A stretch of DNA of 64,000 bases, from positions 12,365,469 through 12,429,468 of the forward strand of contig OY482847.1 in assembly GCA_960531495.1 (NCBI GenBank), written 5' to 3'. Positions within the stretch are counted from its first letter, which is position 1. Every line of letters begins with the position of its first letter. Source of the DNA: Zeus faber (lineage: Eukaryota > Chordata > Actinopteri > Zeiformes > Zeidae). The notes below the pieces were generated by a model that did not search any database, was not told where the DNA came from, and saw only the letters and a list, made by a program, of their open reading frames with translations. The position numbers were made by a program, and so were the translations under genes. This document shows positions 46,905 to 60,000 of the stretch, one piece after another.

Positions 46905-47242
46905 CATAAAAGGAACAGGCGTCGCTCCAGGAATAAGTGCCTTGTGGACGCGGGGCTCCGTTGCCGGTTTGTGAGGCAGTAACCACACCCCGACGCGTCC
47001 CCGCAACCCCGCCGCCCGGGGACGCGCTCAGCCGGAGCCGGGTTGAGCGATGGAGCGCAGTCCGCGCAAAGTTACCTGGGGAGGCAGGGAGGACACCGTG
47101 CGGGGCGTGGGTCCCTTAGAATAAGGACTCCTTCAACCTCATCCATTGATAGGGGAGATGTTTCCCAGGTATTTGGTCTTTTCTCCGCTGTAGAGGACTG
47201 CAGGGCTTAAAGAGGAGGTTCTGTTGGTGGAAAAGCGTTCTG
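46905..47242 (+). promoter_or_regulatory. gnrhr: Candidate gnrhr promoter and non-coding first exon
   Basis: A TATA-like CATAAAAG at 46905-46912 is followed by a CG-rich segment (46940-47110) and a consensus donor TCTG|GTAAGG at 47242/47243. This lies 1.7 kb upstream of the gnrhr start codon on the same strand. Assignment to gnrhr is inference from position only. Confidence 0.3.
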
Positions 47243-47287
47243 GTAAGGTGTTTTACATGGATTTGAGAATTTACTGAGAACGTTGTA

Positions 47288-47290
47288 TGA

Positions 47291-47324
<34 letters not shown>

Positions 47325-47490
47325 GTTATTATTCATATTATATTTTATTATTTATTTTTGTTGTTGTTCTTATTATCATTGTTATTATTATTGTTGTAAT
47401 TCTTATTACTATTATTCATATTATATTTTATTATTTATTTTTCTTATTATTATTATTATTATTATTATTAATAATAATAATAATATATAT
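47288..47490. repeat. (ATT)n/(TTA)n trinucleotide repeat
   Basis: Nearly pure ATT/TTA units with interruptions (GTTGTTG, CATT), ending in an inverted AATAAT stretch. Confidence 0.9.
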
Positions 47491-48370
47491 GAACTGATTG
47501 AGGTGGGGAATAATATCTACTATAGTTTCATTTAGATAAATTCCTGTAGTTCTGAGGTGAACAACACAATGCATGTGTTCTTTTAAATATTGGGCATACA
47601 AGTAGAAAGTGCAGTCATTAGCGTCCCAAACTGAAAGGCTTGTCTGGTTTGACAGATGCTGTAGGCCAGGGACGCAGCAGTCCTCCGTGTATTTTACATT
47701 TTAGAGCAAGGGTGAAGGCACTTCAGTTTCTGTTTTAATGTGGCAACTGATCTGTGAGATCCATTGGAAAACATGTGGCACCCTTCCCCAGCAACCCCCT
47801 CTACAGCTCAACAATGCAGGATCTTAGAAATCTGTCTCAGGGAAAATTAATAAAACAGTTGATAGTTTGAGAGAAAGTGTCAGACGGATATCATCCATTC
47901 TACATGCTTGAAATGTACTCACTCTGTGCCGGGAATGGACAATAATGCGTGATTTGGCAGAATAGGACCTTGCCCTCAGTTTCGAGAGCCTCTTGTTCTC
48001 CTCTTTATTGTCTGACAGTAGAAATAGCGATTGAACACTTCTCAGTATCTCCTTGTGGCAGTTCTGCCTACCACACGCCACCCAAGTGGCGTTTCCAGGG
48101 CCCTCCGGCACAGACGAGATGATGTTGCAGACACGCCAGTTTATCGTAGAGAGGGGGCTCGTTGGCATTTGCCCAGGAGCAGACAGAGATGTGTCATGAC
48201 ACGGGCTCCTATCCTGAGTGTGTGTGGGGATGGGGGTTTTAACCCATTGCTCATGAAACCAACCAACGAGCAACAGGTATGCAGCCACTCTGATCCCAAT
48301 CACCTAGATACAGGTCAGGTGTGGCTGCTCAACCAGACCATCCCTACACCACACTCTTAATTGGTTTATT

Positions 48371-48400
48371 TTGTTTGTTTGTTTGTTTGTTTGTTTTTCA
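48371..48400. repeat. (TTTG)n microsatellite
   Basis: About seven TTTG units between the 48-kb open frame and gnrhr. Confidence 0.9.
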
Positions 48401-48936
48401 AAATTTAAAGACTTCACATACTGTTTTCCTTTTCGTAGTTTTTTCATCAAATGGTCCACAGAAAAATCTGTCAACACGAACCAAAACCTTGATGAATGTT
48501 GACTCTTTCAAAATAGCACATCATTTATTTTGATATTTGATCTGGATTATAATTAACAGGGCTACTACTTAGTATACATAGCCAGAAGAGACGTACTGTC
48601 ATTTTACATAAAATCTTCATGACATGAAGTCTTGAAGCTGTAGTATTTTTTACATTTTTATCACAGATCTTTAGAGACACTTACTTAATTTTTCCACTTG
48701 ATGAAATAGTAAGGCAACAGTAAAGCTCCCACATATGCATATTACTCACGATGAGCTTTTGCATTATTCATTCATGGAGTGTTTGCGTTGATGTTGATAT
48801 TGTCCGACGTGGCCTCTTCTTGACTCATGATGCATACATTGTTTTTAACATGTTATATTCCCCTTTAATTGGTCACTGTCACCAGCATTGATCTTCATGT
48901 TGGATGAGCATGTTCTTCACATGAAAGAGTCTGGAG

Positions 48937-51723
48937 ATGAATACAACCTATCGGGAACCTGCATCCACCATGTTTCACCAGACCACAGGATACGAGCTGA
49001 ATGCAAGCTGCAACTGGTCCTTGAGTCATTGCCACTGGATGTCTGGGGGCAGTGCACTGCAACTTCCCACTTTCACCACCGCAGCCAAAGTCAGAGTGAT
49101 AATTACCTTCATTCTATGTGGCATCTCTGCATTTTGCAACATGGCAGTAATGTGGGCAGCAAATACCAATGGCAAACGCAAATCACACGTCAGGGTGCTC
49201 ATAATCCACCTGACTGTCGCTGATCTGCTGGTAACCTTCATCGTGATGCCCATGGATGCAGTTTGGAACATCACAGTACAGTGGCTCGCGGGTGACTTTG
49301 CCTGTCGCCTACTGATGTTCCTTAAGCTGCAGGCGATGTACTCCTGTGCCTTTGTCACCATGGTGATCAGTCTGGATCGGCAATCGGCCATCCTCAACCC
49401 CCTCGCTATCAACAAAGCCAGGAAGAGGAACAGAGTCATGCTGACTGTGGCGTGGGCCATGAGTGTCGTGCTGTCAGTCCCTCAGGTAAGGTCAGGAACC
49501 TTTGCTGTCCACTCAGGTTGGGGGTAAAACATTTTCTCCAAGGTCCAAGGATCTTTTCTATCAAATGCCTTTAAAATCCCTAAAAACATAGACATGTGGA
49601 ACACATGTTAGAGTAGAATTCCGCTGCACCCCATGCATAGCGCCAAATAAAGTCTACTGTACTTCATGGAGCCCTGGGCCAGTATTTATGAACTTCTCAG
49701 AGTAGGAAATCAGTCATAATGCCCAAACATTGTCAGAGTGATGCAAATTTGGTCCTACTTTTAGACGAAGGAGTAAAAGCTTTTTTTTTTTTCTCAACTT
49801 CCTTATCCAGGAAAGTAGTCCTGCCTCCGGCAGAATTTAGGAGAACTCTTAAGCTCTTGAGCGGTGCTAACCCATTAGGAGTTCGCAGCAGATGGTGTTC
49901 AGGCAGCTCCAACACATGCACAGGCAATGGCTGCCATTTGGCACAGGAGAGATGTGTTGGGAACACTTGACAATAATTAAAAAGATAAAAGATATTGTTC
50001 AGACATTAATTAATTTTTGTGATTCATCTTGTATAGGAAGCGATAACAACACAAGATCCCGTGCCCTTTCATTTCTGCAGAAACAAGTTTTTGTAACTTT
50101 AGGCTTTTGGGGGAAATTCAAGGGACGAGGCATCAAAGTTACATCATCACCAACAATGATTTAGGTCCATCATAGCCAACAATTTGTGGAATCGTCAATA
50201 AAACCTTGCAGTTCCAACGATAATACGAGATTCATTAATGTCACCAACACTCAATGTAAAGTAATGCAAACAAAACGAAATGCATTTATGTAAATTGATG
50301 GTTTCACAAGTGTTGAAGGTGTCATAGATGCTGCACATATTATTATTATCACCCCCTCAGGAACGAGGGCGTGTTCTAAAATTACAACACAAGAGCCTTA
50401 ATGCATTAACGTGAGCCCTATGATTTCCATTTTGTGGCTCCTAATGTCGTTAAACACAGCAAAACAAATAAAACCACATTCGGGAATTCATTCTCTCCTT
50501 AACTCCTCCAAGCTTTCAGCACCATTCGTTGTTGATAACATCAGATTTAAGCACGAGATTACAAGCTTTAATCAGTGACATTGAATCTGACTTTAATGGA
50601 GACCTTTTCATTCAAGTAAAGGGCCACCAAAGACTAATTGAATTTTAAAAGGTGGCAATTAGGTGGCTGCTTGCATACATTTTTCTGGATAAAAATGAAA
50701 GGTCTGTGGTTTGAATAAATCCAACACTTCACAATTCAAGTCTTATGCCAATACACAATTCATTAATATAAAAAAATTGGTTGTTCAAATTCAAACTGAA
50801 AATCCACAGTCAACATAATTTATTCATTTGAAATGCCAAGAATTCATCTTTACTAAGATTTATGGAGCCGAAAGGTCATAAGCCTTACGCGGAATGAGGA
50901 GTCATAATGAATAATAGGCCTGAGTAAATAGCAGAGTCGTCTTTACTTGTCTCAATTGCCTTTAGCGTATTTAGTCATTTAGGATTTTAAGCAAAAATAG
51001 ACCTCTTGAACATTTCTTATGTTGCTGTGATAGTTAAATCTGTGAAGTTCTGTGCCATAATATGGAGTATTTGTTGCTCAGGTCACCTAGTATAAGTGCC
51101 AATAAATAACCAAGAAGTCACTTTGCTGAAGGGAACTCAGCACAAGCTCCAGCAAATAATATTCATTGACTCGTCAGAGAAGGAGACACATTGTTTGGTG
51201 TTAACATGAGATTATCACCTTCCACTAAAGCTAACAATTGTTGAAGGGTTTCATATCTGACAAACATCCTGACTATTGATAAAATATACATTTTTTAATA
51301 AATGTGAAATCTGTTCCCCTCCATGCACCCTCAGATGTTTCTTTTCCACAACGTGACCATCACTTTCCCGGAGGACTTTACGCAGTGCACCACCCGTGGG
51401 AGTTTCATGGATCACTGGCAGGAGACGGCGTACAACATGTTCACCTTCTCCTGTCTCTTCCTGCTGCCGCTGGTGATCATGATCACTTGCTACACCAGGA
51501 TCTTCTTTGAGATCTCCAAGCGCATGAAGAAGGACAACTGTAAGTTGAGCTCAGAGATCCTTAGTCATCATATCATCGGTGCGTCACATAAGAGATTACT
51601 CACTATTCCACATGATCACATCATTTCAGTTCAGAGTTGTAATTTTACCACATGGTGTTTGAAGAAAATATTTATTATTATGCATTATTCAGTATTATTA
51701 AACATTAGTGAATAACAATTATG

Positions 51724-51774
<51 letters not shown>

Positions 51775-52970
51775 CTCACTTATATAGCGCATTTCTTATA
51801 GTCTTTTACAATTCAAAGACACCTTACATAACAGAAAAAAAGAAAAGGAAAGTAAAGTGTCTACCAGGCAATCAAAAGAAAAGACATGGGGAGGGAGGTT
51901 TTTTGAGGGCCATTTTGAAGGATGACAGTGTTGGGGCCCCTGGTTTGATTAGGAAGGACCTCCCACAGAGAGGGGGCTGCCCAGGTTTGGGGCTTGATGA
52001 CTTTGACTTTGATGGGTTGCAGGGTTGGCAACGACGGACCCGAGGCATCAAGGACATAATAATGAAGTAATAATTGCATTATTATTCTTATGCATCATTA
52101 TTTAGAAAACGTAAAGATGAATAAACAAAGGTGAGCGAGGCAAAAAAACATTACAAAAAGAAACCAAATAGGTGATATTTCGAATTCCAAAAGACCTTGA
52201 ATGAAATGACTAACAGGAAGTTTACTGTACAGCCGGAACATAAAGTTCAGGAAGCGACCAAGGGCAGTTTCATTAATGTTCTTTGTATTCAATTCATGCA
52301 CCTCATGATGAACAATGCAAATCCGCACGGCAGCGAAAATCTGCATAGAGCTCAAAATGAATGGAGCTAAATAATACGGGTGAGGAGTAAGGTCATGCAA
52401 TAGATGGGACGCAGAGCATTGCAAGATAAGGAACCGGCTCATTCATGTCTCAATAACCCATAATCATATGTGGCTCCAGTGTCCTCCAACGAAGTGCATC
52501 TGCGCTGCTCGAAGAACAACATCCCCAAAGCCCGCATGAGGACTCTGAAGATGAGCATCGTCATCGTCTCATCATTTATCATCTGCTGGACGCCGTACTA
52601 CCTCCTGGGCCTCTGGTACTGGTTCTTTCCCGATGACCTGGAAGGGAAGGTGTCACACTCTCTGACCCACATCCTGTTCATCTTCGGGCTCTTCAACGCC
52701 TGCCTGGACCCCATCATCTACGGCCTGTTCACCATCCACTTTCGAAAGGGCCTCCAGAGGTATTACCGCAGCGCCACCATGACGTCGGTGATGGACAACA
52801 GCACCGTTGTGACCGCGCCGTTCAGGAGCGACGGCAACTCCCTGCCACTGAAAAGACACGTGAGCTCCGCCGGCCAGGACAGGCCCGAACCCAGGTCGCC
52901 CAGAAGCAGCTTCGTCACGGTCCTGGACGACGGTGATCCCAGCCAGTCCAGCCCAAAGAGCACATTATAA
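48937..52970 (+). CDS. gnrhr: Gonadotropin-releasing hormone receptor, class A GPCR (complete)
   Basis: This pituitary and brain receptor binds GnRH and signals through Gq/11. Three exons, 48937-49485, 51335-51539 and 52480-52970, join in phase (1,245 nt, 414 residues). The ATG is the first after an in-frame TGA; Met12 is a possible alternative. The extracellular N-terminus has sequons at Asn2, Asn22 and Asn26. The seven membrane segments begin near residue 52. HLTVADLLVTFIVMPMDAVW marks TM2, Cys123 and Cys201 the conserved disulphide, DRQ (147-149) the DRY position, CWTPYYLLGLWYW TM6, and DPIIY (328-332) the NPxxY-type motif. A Ser/Thr-rich tail of about 70 residues is present, as in non-mammalian receptors and unlike mammalian GNRHR1. 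Exon boundaries after VPQ and KKDN fit the family. An ATTAAA at 53276-53281 may direct polyadenylation. Paralogue (gnrhr2, gnrhr4 or other) is undecided. Confidence 0.95.
49665..49780. repeat. Possible DNA-transposon end in gnrhr intron 1
   Basis: GGGCCAGTATTTATGAACTT and the following CTCAGAGTAGGA resemble a common teleost transposon terminus. No matching inverted end was found within 400 bp. Confidence 0.3.
51719..51771. repeat. (TAA)n microsatellite in gnrhr intron 2
   Basis: About 17 TAA/AAT units. Confidence 0.95.
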
Positions 52971-55900
52971 TAAGCAGGAAGCCGTATGTGTAGTAACTGT
53001 GTCAGTTATCCTGTGTTGGACGTAGAGTCTTCTGTTGTTTGGTTCATGTACAGTAGGACATTTTGGTGACACCAATATTTGCGTTTGTACAACATCGACT
53101 CAATGGTAAAACATAAAAATAATAATTGGACTTCAGAGCTGCACCACACCCGCCCCCACCAACACAGACTGCAAAACAGCAAGCCGTGGTCCTCAAAATG
53201 TTTTGTTGTTTTGTGAATTGTGACCGTTGCTGTTCTCTGAGATGTTGTGTATTCTTTGCAAAAGGTGTGTACGGCATTAAATACATTGTTTTTCTGTGCA
53301 AAGGCGTATGAGCATAATGTCTCCTTCTCGCAAGCGCGAGGAAAAATGGAAAGAATAAGGTGGAGCAAGCAAAAATGCCATTCCTAAAAAATAAATCTCC
53401 ATTTAAATGTATTCTTAAAAAGCGCATTCCTCTGGCTCCACTTATCAATTGTGTCCCCGTGTTTCTAACAAAAGAGCTGGCCCAAAATGTTACCTCAATC
53501 CCGGTGACTTGTTTGGAATAAATTAACGTTTGCTTGGAAGATAAGCCCCAGTCAGATTTAAAAGGCCTCCAGGTGCATTAGCATATACAAAAAAGCTAAA
53601 CAAAATTCAGAAGCGTAATTGGAAAAAGCAATTTTATTGGCAATATTGGACGAAATCTCGATTTAACTGGCTTCACGGTGAACGAGATGGAGAACCGCCC
53701 AGTAGTTGATGAGAAAATAGGTTTCGATTATGTCTTATGTAGCGGATACGACATTAGTGTTTCTTTCCCGCACTCCACGAGGAAACATCAACACTATTGC
53801 AAATGATTATGTCGCCGGAAAACATGAATATGAAATCCCGTCGCTCGCGAAATCCAGCTGTAATAATGGTGTCAAGAGTTCCCTCCATGCCCCGCTGCAG
53901 CATTTCCTAGGTTGGCCGCCACCGTGACCAAGATGCCAAAGCAGAGACCAACTGAATGAAACTGAATCCACCACCAGGACTAAACCAGACCTCTAAATCG
54001 ATGGTCATTTCACGCAATAGTCAAATATTTTTTTCTCGCTCATAAGTAAATCCACAGTGCCCCAGAACGCCATGACCGCAATGTGCCATGAAAGGCAAAA
54101 TAAAGCCGCTGAATTAGTACTTGACCTTGGAGAAAATCATTTGGGATTTACGCCGAGCTGTCAATCACGGCTGAAACCTGTAACTAAAAAATATATATAA
54201 TAAAATAAATCCTCTCTCAATTGGTTCCTCGTGGAGACTTGAGTCAGACGTGCAGCGCCTTGCCGCAGTCAATCATTCCCCGTCACTTCCCCAGCCCCAG
54301 GCTTTGTTGTTCGCAGATTATTCAGGGGTGAGAGGACCTGATTATTACAATTTACATACCTTTTGAGTTGGGATATGAATACCAACTTGATCCTTTTCCA
54401 GGAGAGGAAACACAAACGGCGAAAAGTAAATCCACACTGGGCTCAACCTGAGTGTTGATAAACTGTATAAATCCTATTTATTGTAGAGTGCAAAAAAAAA
54501 AAGAAATTACGAAACAATACATGTTATGAAACGGGAACAGTTGAAAAAGGAAAAAAGGGATTAGTGAAAAATATGCTTCAAAACAACGCAAGCATATTAC
54601 ACGGGATATAACCGGAATACGGTCTAAAGACGAAAAGATAAAAGCTTGTTTGTGTCAAAAAATCCCGGAATAGTCTGTTGATTCAAATGAGGCAGACATG
54701 ATAGAAAACACTCATCTGTAATCAATATCTGTTCCTTTTCTTGCCACAGATTCCATCAGATAACAATGGATGAAATGATTGGGCATTACAAAATAGAAAA
54801 TACGCCTTAGTGTAGTGAATGCCTATGATATGAGACACCTAGGGAAGTTAAATTGTGAACCGTACCTCTACGAGCCAACATTAAAAGGCCTAGGAATAGT
54901 TCATTGAAGTCTCAGTGTCCGCACTCAAACGTCCACTATCCACGATGGACAAAAAAATTAAATGAAACAAAACATCTGTAAAGTCTGCAAAAGGCCTAAA
55001 ACATAGAATTATCCCATTTAATGACTCCAAGAGCTTTAGAGCCTGAAAACTTTTTTTTTTGGTCTCATACAATCCACAAACCAATAACACCGGACTCATA
55101 AATATGCTGATTCAGCTCTCCTGTGCGGAGACAAATGTAATATTGTAATGTGTTATTTAGTTCAAGTTCAAGAGATTATTTGTCAAATATACATACGGTC
55201 ATACATATATGCAGTGAAATGTCATGACACCCGGTGATTAAGCACAATAAGCTCTAAAAATATTAAAAAATACCAAATGTGCATAATCAACACAAGGCGT
55301 CATGGTGTTTGAGACAGGACGGATGGAGGCGTCTGGGGAGTGTCCTCCGTCTGCTTCGCTTTGTGCAGAGTCTCAGCATCTGAGTCTGAGCATCTGTCTT
55401 TGGAGGTGTTGTTGGTCTTTACTGTGTTACTGTGTCATGATCAGCCGCTTGCATTGAGTGTTCTGTCTGTTTGGACCATAGAACTGTTGTTTTAACAGCC
55501 AGCAATTTGAACTCAATCAATATGAATAGGACTGACGGATGGACGGAAATACCAGTAACATGACAAAAGCTGAAATAGAAATACAGCCACGCTATCTATA
55601 AAGACATCTAGCCCCTTTTCCACTCATTCACATATTAGTCTGGTGTGGTTTGGGGTGATCTATAATTCAGTGTGAGGGTTTATGAGGTATTTCTGCATCT
55701 GCGAGTCCTTTTGGATGATTATTTGTGTTATTTATATCTTTTAGTGGAGGTCCAAACTAGATCATACATAAATAAAGAGCACATCTCCTCTGCCTTTTTG
55801 AATTGTGTAACATGACGGTGAAAGAGCATTTCTGTGTCCTGCGTTTTTATACTTCTATCAAGTTCTGTTTTGCAGCTGGCAGAAATTTTTGTTTACAATT

Positions 55901-57098
55901 TAAAATATCTTCAAATACCATTGCGAATTCAAATTATTTATGCAGTGGGAGCAAATAGAAACCACATCCATAATCACCCTCACATGATGCGGGAGTAATG
56001 CATCTAATTCTGTTTCTAAAGAGCTGATGACACTGGCCTCTGGCCATGTTGTCACCCATCACTTATAATACTCTCATTAACATGAATATCAATTATTGTT
56101 TTATTATTAGATAGATATAATAAGAAGACATTAAGCATTAATCCACATTAACTGTTAACTAAGTATACAAATGCGTATTTATATACAGTATAGACCTCAA
56201 ATCCTAATGAGGTCAGGATAGATATAAATCCATAAATGGCTGTGGCGAACTCAAAATAATAACTTTTAAACATGCATGAGTATGAGTGAGGGATTATGAG
56301 TATAAGTCCTGTACATTTTAGAAATCCTTCGGCCGTAATTTCGATTCAGATCAAGAATATTAAAGGATTTTAAGTGGCGTACTCCAGATATTAAACGTTT
56401 TATATGAAAACAAAAGAGTCAAATCAATCGTCTAACAATGTAATATAACATTACTTTAAGAGAAGGTTTCAGTCAAAACAAAAACCTGTAAACGGTGAAG
56501 TACGTCACCTCATGGAATGAAGGAACGTGTCAAAGTAGAGGCAGCGTCATCAATTTGTCCGAGTGGACCACGCAGGAGAGTCGCTCGGATGCCGGTTGCC
56601 ATGCGTCTTTATTTAGAACATAAGTTTGAGTCTTTGCTTGGAGGCATTCGACATCACATCAAACGCCCGTTGTCACGGAGGAGCTGGGAGTGCGTCTGAG
56701 TCTAACGACAGTAAAAATTGTAGCTATTGGAGAGATGGCAATTGCGGTAAAACTGAAGTACGTCTCCTCTCTGCGTCGGGGTCCTGCATGCGCACGCCAG
56801 TGTTTTGTTCCGAAGGTGCGCTCAGTGCTCTCAGCCTCCTTGTCAGGACTATCACTTCGTCATGTTTTGCGACGTCGCTGGCTCTGGATCACCGACGCGT
56901 GCTCCTGCAGCTGCGTCCACCTCTCATTCGCAGCTTGCGGCCGTTTACCTACTGACAGAAGTCTAAACGAAAAAAAAAACAAAAAAAAACAACAACGACA
57001 AAAAAAAAAACTCAGACAGAAGAGAATTTGAGAGCATCTTTATATTGTGAATACCATTATATCAAAGATAATTACTGATAATTAGAAAAATAACATTT
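52971..57098. other. Intergenic between gnrhr and wdr93; no further gene
   Basis: This includes the gnrhr 3' UTR (ATTAAA at 53276, AATAAA near 53390) and a dispersed repeat copy at 55160. A CG-richer patch at 56.5-56.95 kb has short open frames without similarity. The wdr93 3' UTR lies at the right end. The two genes are tail to tail. Confidence 0.5.
55160..55300. repeat. Dispersed repeat family, copy 3 of 3
   Basis: Closely similar to 29896-30010 and 38599-38745, from the TTCAAGTTCAAGAGATTATT start to CATAATCAACACAAGG. Confidence 0.85.
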
Positions 57099-60000
57099 TT
57101 AATTAGCGGTCGAGGGACAGTCGTTGTGAAGTGTATACCTCTGCTTGAGATAGAGCGTGCACGCTTGCTCCATGTTGGCAAAGCTCATCTTCGGTTCTTG
57201 TTGGGCGTCGTCTGGGGCGGCAGCGACGTAGGGCTTAACGACAGCCGACTCTCCAAAGTGGAAGACCAGGAGGTGGCTCACTGAAGAATTGTGGTCGGGC
57301 TGCTGGTCTCCTGGACGGCGATTTAAAACAGATCATGCGTGTTTGTTGTTTTTCTTTTTTTTCTGTTGCACCACCCTCAATATCGTGGCAACCCAAGCGA
57401 ACCAGCAGACACCGCCACAAACAGTGGAGACAGCGTATATAGAAGAGCACATGCACGACGTAAGTACATTGAATGGTTGTTTCTTATAAAGGTACCAGCT
57501 AATTGAAGTATGAAATATGCAAATTTAACAACAACATAATCTTACGGATTACCACTTTAATACATATTTCATAATGTTAATAATGCAAATTGCAAAGCGA
57601 AAAAAATGTGGTACTTTTTCATCCTTTAGTTCTAATACGATAGATATTTGCTTATAATGAGTATTCATTTTACTATCTGGGAATTGAGGAATAAAACCAA
57701 ATTATTTCACCTCGTATGAACAGAGTTTGCAGTTTGGCGTTGAGAGCATACGTAGGGTTCCAGGGAGATGCCAGCAGATGGGTTGCGGGCGGAACTAAAT
57801 AGCACACGGTGGTTTTATTGATGACGTCTTGGAGCGACATCTCTCCATTCCTCTGCACCACGAGTGTCTGGCCAGCCGTCCGGATAAGGAGGCCAGCGGG
57901 GGGAAGCGAGACAGCGTGAAATGTATGATCATGAGGAAATGTCAAAACACACGGAGGGGGAGAGTCAAGACGGCAACGGCGTCACTGCGTCCTACCAGGC
58001 CCTGCAGGAAGGGAACCGCGGCGTTGACTGTGGGAAGACCTCCCGAGTCCTTTGGCCTGAAACATGACAAAAGACCGAATGTGAATCAATCGTTATATAG
58101 AGCCCAGAAAACCATTAATGTGGAAGGCACAGTATGCACACAAATCCATTTCGTCCTTTCAGTTAGACAGTTGAGATTGCTCTGCAGAGTAACTCCTCAG
58201 GAAAATCCAAAAATAGACGGGAGGCAACGAGTAAAACCTTTAATTCCGTCCGTAATCGTTTGGCCGATTAGTTCCAGTTGCATTGGTCTCACGACGATGA
58301 ACAATTGAAATATTAATAGCGGCGCGAAAGATCTTTTGAACGGACGATGAACTTCACCGAAATAAAACAACGTTTCTCCTTTAAGAACAGAACAAATAAT
58401 CGTTAAATCCCCTGTGATCTGCACTTCATTATGGAGAAGTTGCGCATGCTCAGAGCGCCGCCGCCCTGGAGCCGTTGGACTGCAGGTTGCCATGGCGCCG
58501 TTTATTACTCTGGTTTATTACTCTCTCACTTGCCGCCGTGAGTTATGAAAAAGTCAGATGGTCATTGTTAACCACTTGAAGGGATATGCTTATCGCTGTT
58601 TTCATGTGCAAGGTCTTTTTCGTCAAAATCGCTAGAACACCTAACGGTGTTGATGGAGACCAAGGCCAAATCCTGATTTTAATAACACACCAGGGAGGGA
58701 CGTTGAAGCTCCATTCTTCTGAAGGTCTGGCCACGGAGAGGAGGATTATTTTAACGATGAGGGAGAACTGAGTTAAACGTTGAAAGTTATATAAGTAGGT
58801 AACACCTAAAAAAAAAACCTGCCGATGGCAGGTGGCACGGAGAGCGATTGTAATTTGGTAACAACTTAGTATTTGAATTGTAATAAGGGATAATGTGCAG
58901 CCAGCCGGCCATTATCGCAAAATAACCCAGACGGGGTGTTGAGGACTTGTATACTAGTCTTGTACCACTCTGGGGGCTTTCTTCTAATAACTAGTAGCTA
59001 GTTGAAGAGCTTCTGCAAAAAAAGAAACAAGATCTGCAGCCAAACCTATTTACTGTTGTTAAGGTCAAATTGGAGCTTTCATAGTATTAAAATAGTGATA
59101 ACCTAGTAATAGCATTGTATTAAAAAAGTAATATCATAGTAATATTATAGTTATAAAATATAAATAACCGAGTATTAACAGTTACACAATAGTAATAACA
59201 AAGTTAAAAAATAGTAATATCATAGTAATTACCTAGTAATAAAATAATAACAACCTAGTCATAAAATAGTAACAACATAGTTATTAATACATAGGTAGTA
59301 TTAACGTGCATGTGGCTGACAACCTTTCGGTGAGCTGCACAGTGCGGCTCTCCGCTCCTCGGCCTGTCGTGACTACGTGGGTCGCCCCGCTCCTACAAGT
59401 GACCACGAGGTGGATGACTTGGGAATCCCGGGTGGAGGACGGCGCGCTCTCCACAAACAGCACCCCGGTGAAAACGCCATCCGCTGCCGAGACGTGCACG
59501 ACGGGCAGCGGGAGCCCTGGAGGGAAAGGAGGAGGAGGAGGAGGAGGAGGAGGAGGAGGAGGAGGAGGAGAGCGACACGTACGGCACTTCAGCCCCGGCG
59601 GACAGTCCTAAAAACAACTGGGGTGTCAAACTGAAGCCATCGATCGGACCGAGCTCAGCGTCTCAGTTCACCCGTGCTAATGTGTTGTTTCTGCGCTGAC
59701 AATGAAGGGATGGACACACGCAGCTCCACTCACGATGTGAAGAAGAAGAAGAAGAAGAAGAAATACATTTTTCTCTCAGGGGGGTCCATCGTTTCGGGCA
59801 TTCGACTTCGATGGACATAAACTGGCGTCATCTTTATGTCTCTGTAGAACATTTCTTATAGAGGGTTTGCGGCACATCTCCGGTGTATTTCGGAGTAGGG
59901 GAGCTGACTCTCACGTGTTGAACGCGATATATTCAAGTCCATCTTGAGGACAAAAATATTTAAAAAAATGTAAACACGTCCCTCCAGAAGATTACTTTTC

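Noticed and set aside
56517-57031. CG-richer open frames near 56.5-57.0 kb as a small gene
   Set aside because: No similarity, no consistent splice model and no conserved-looking composition; adjacent to A-rich low-complexity sequence.
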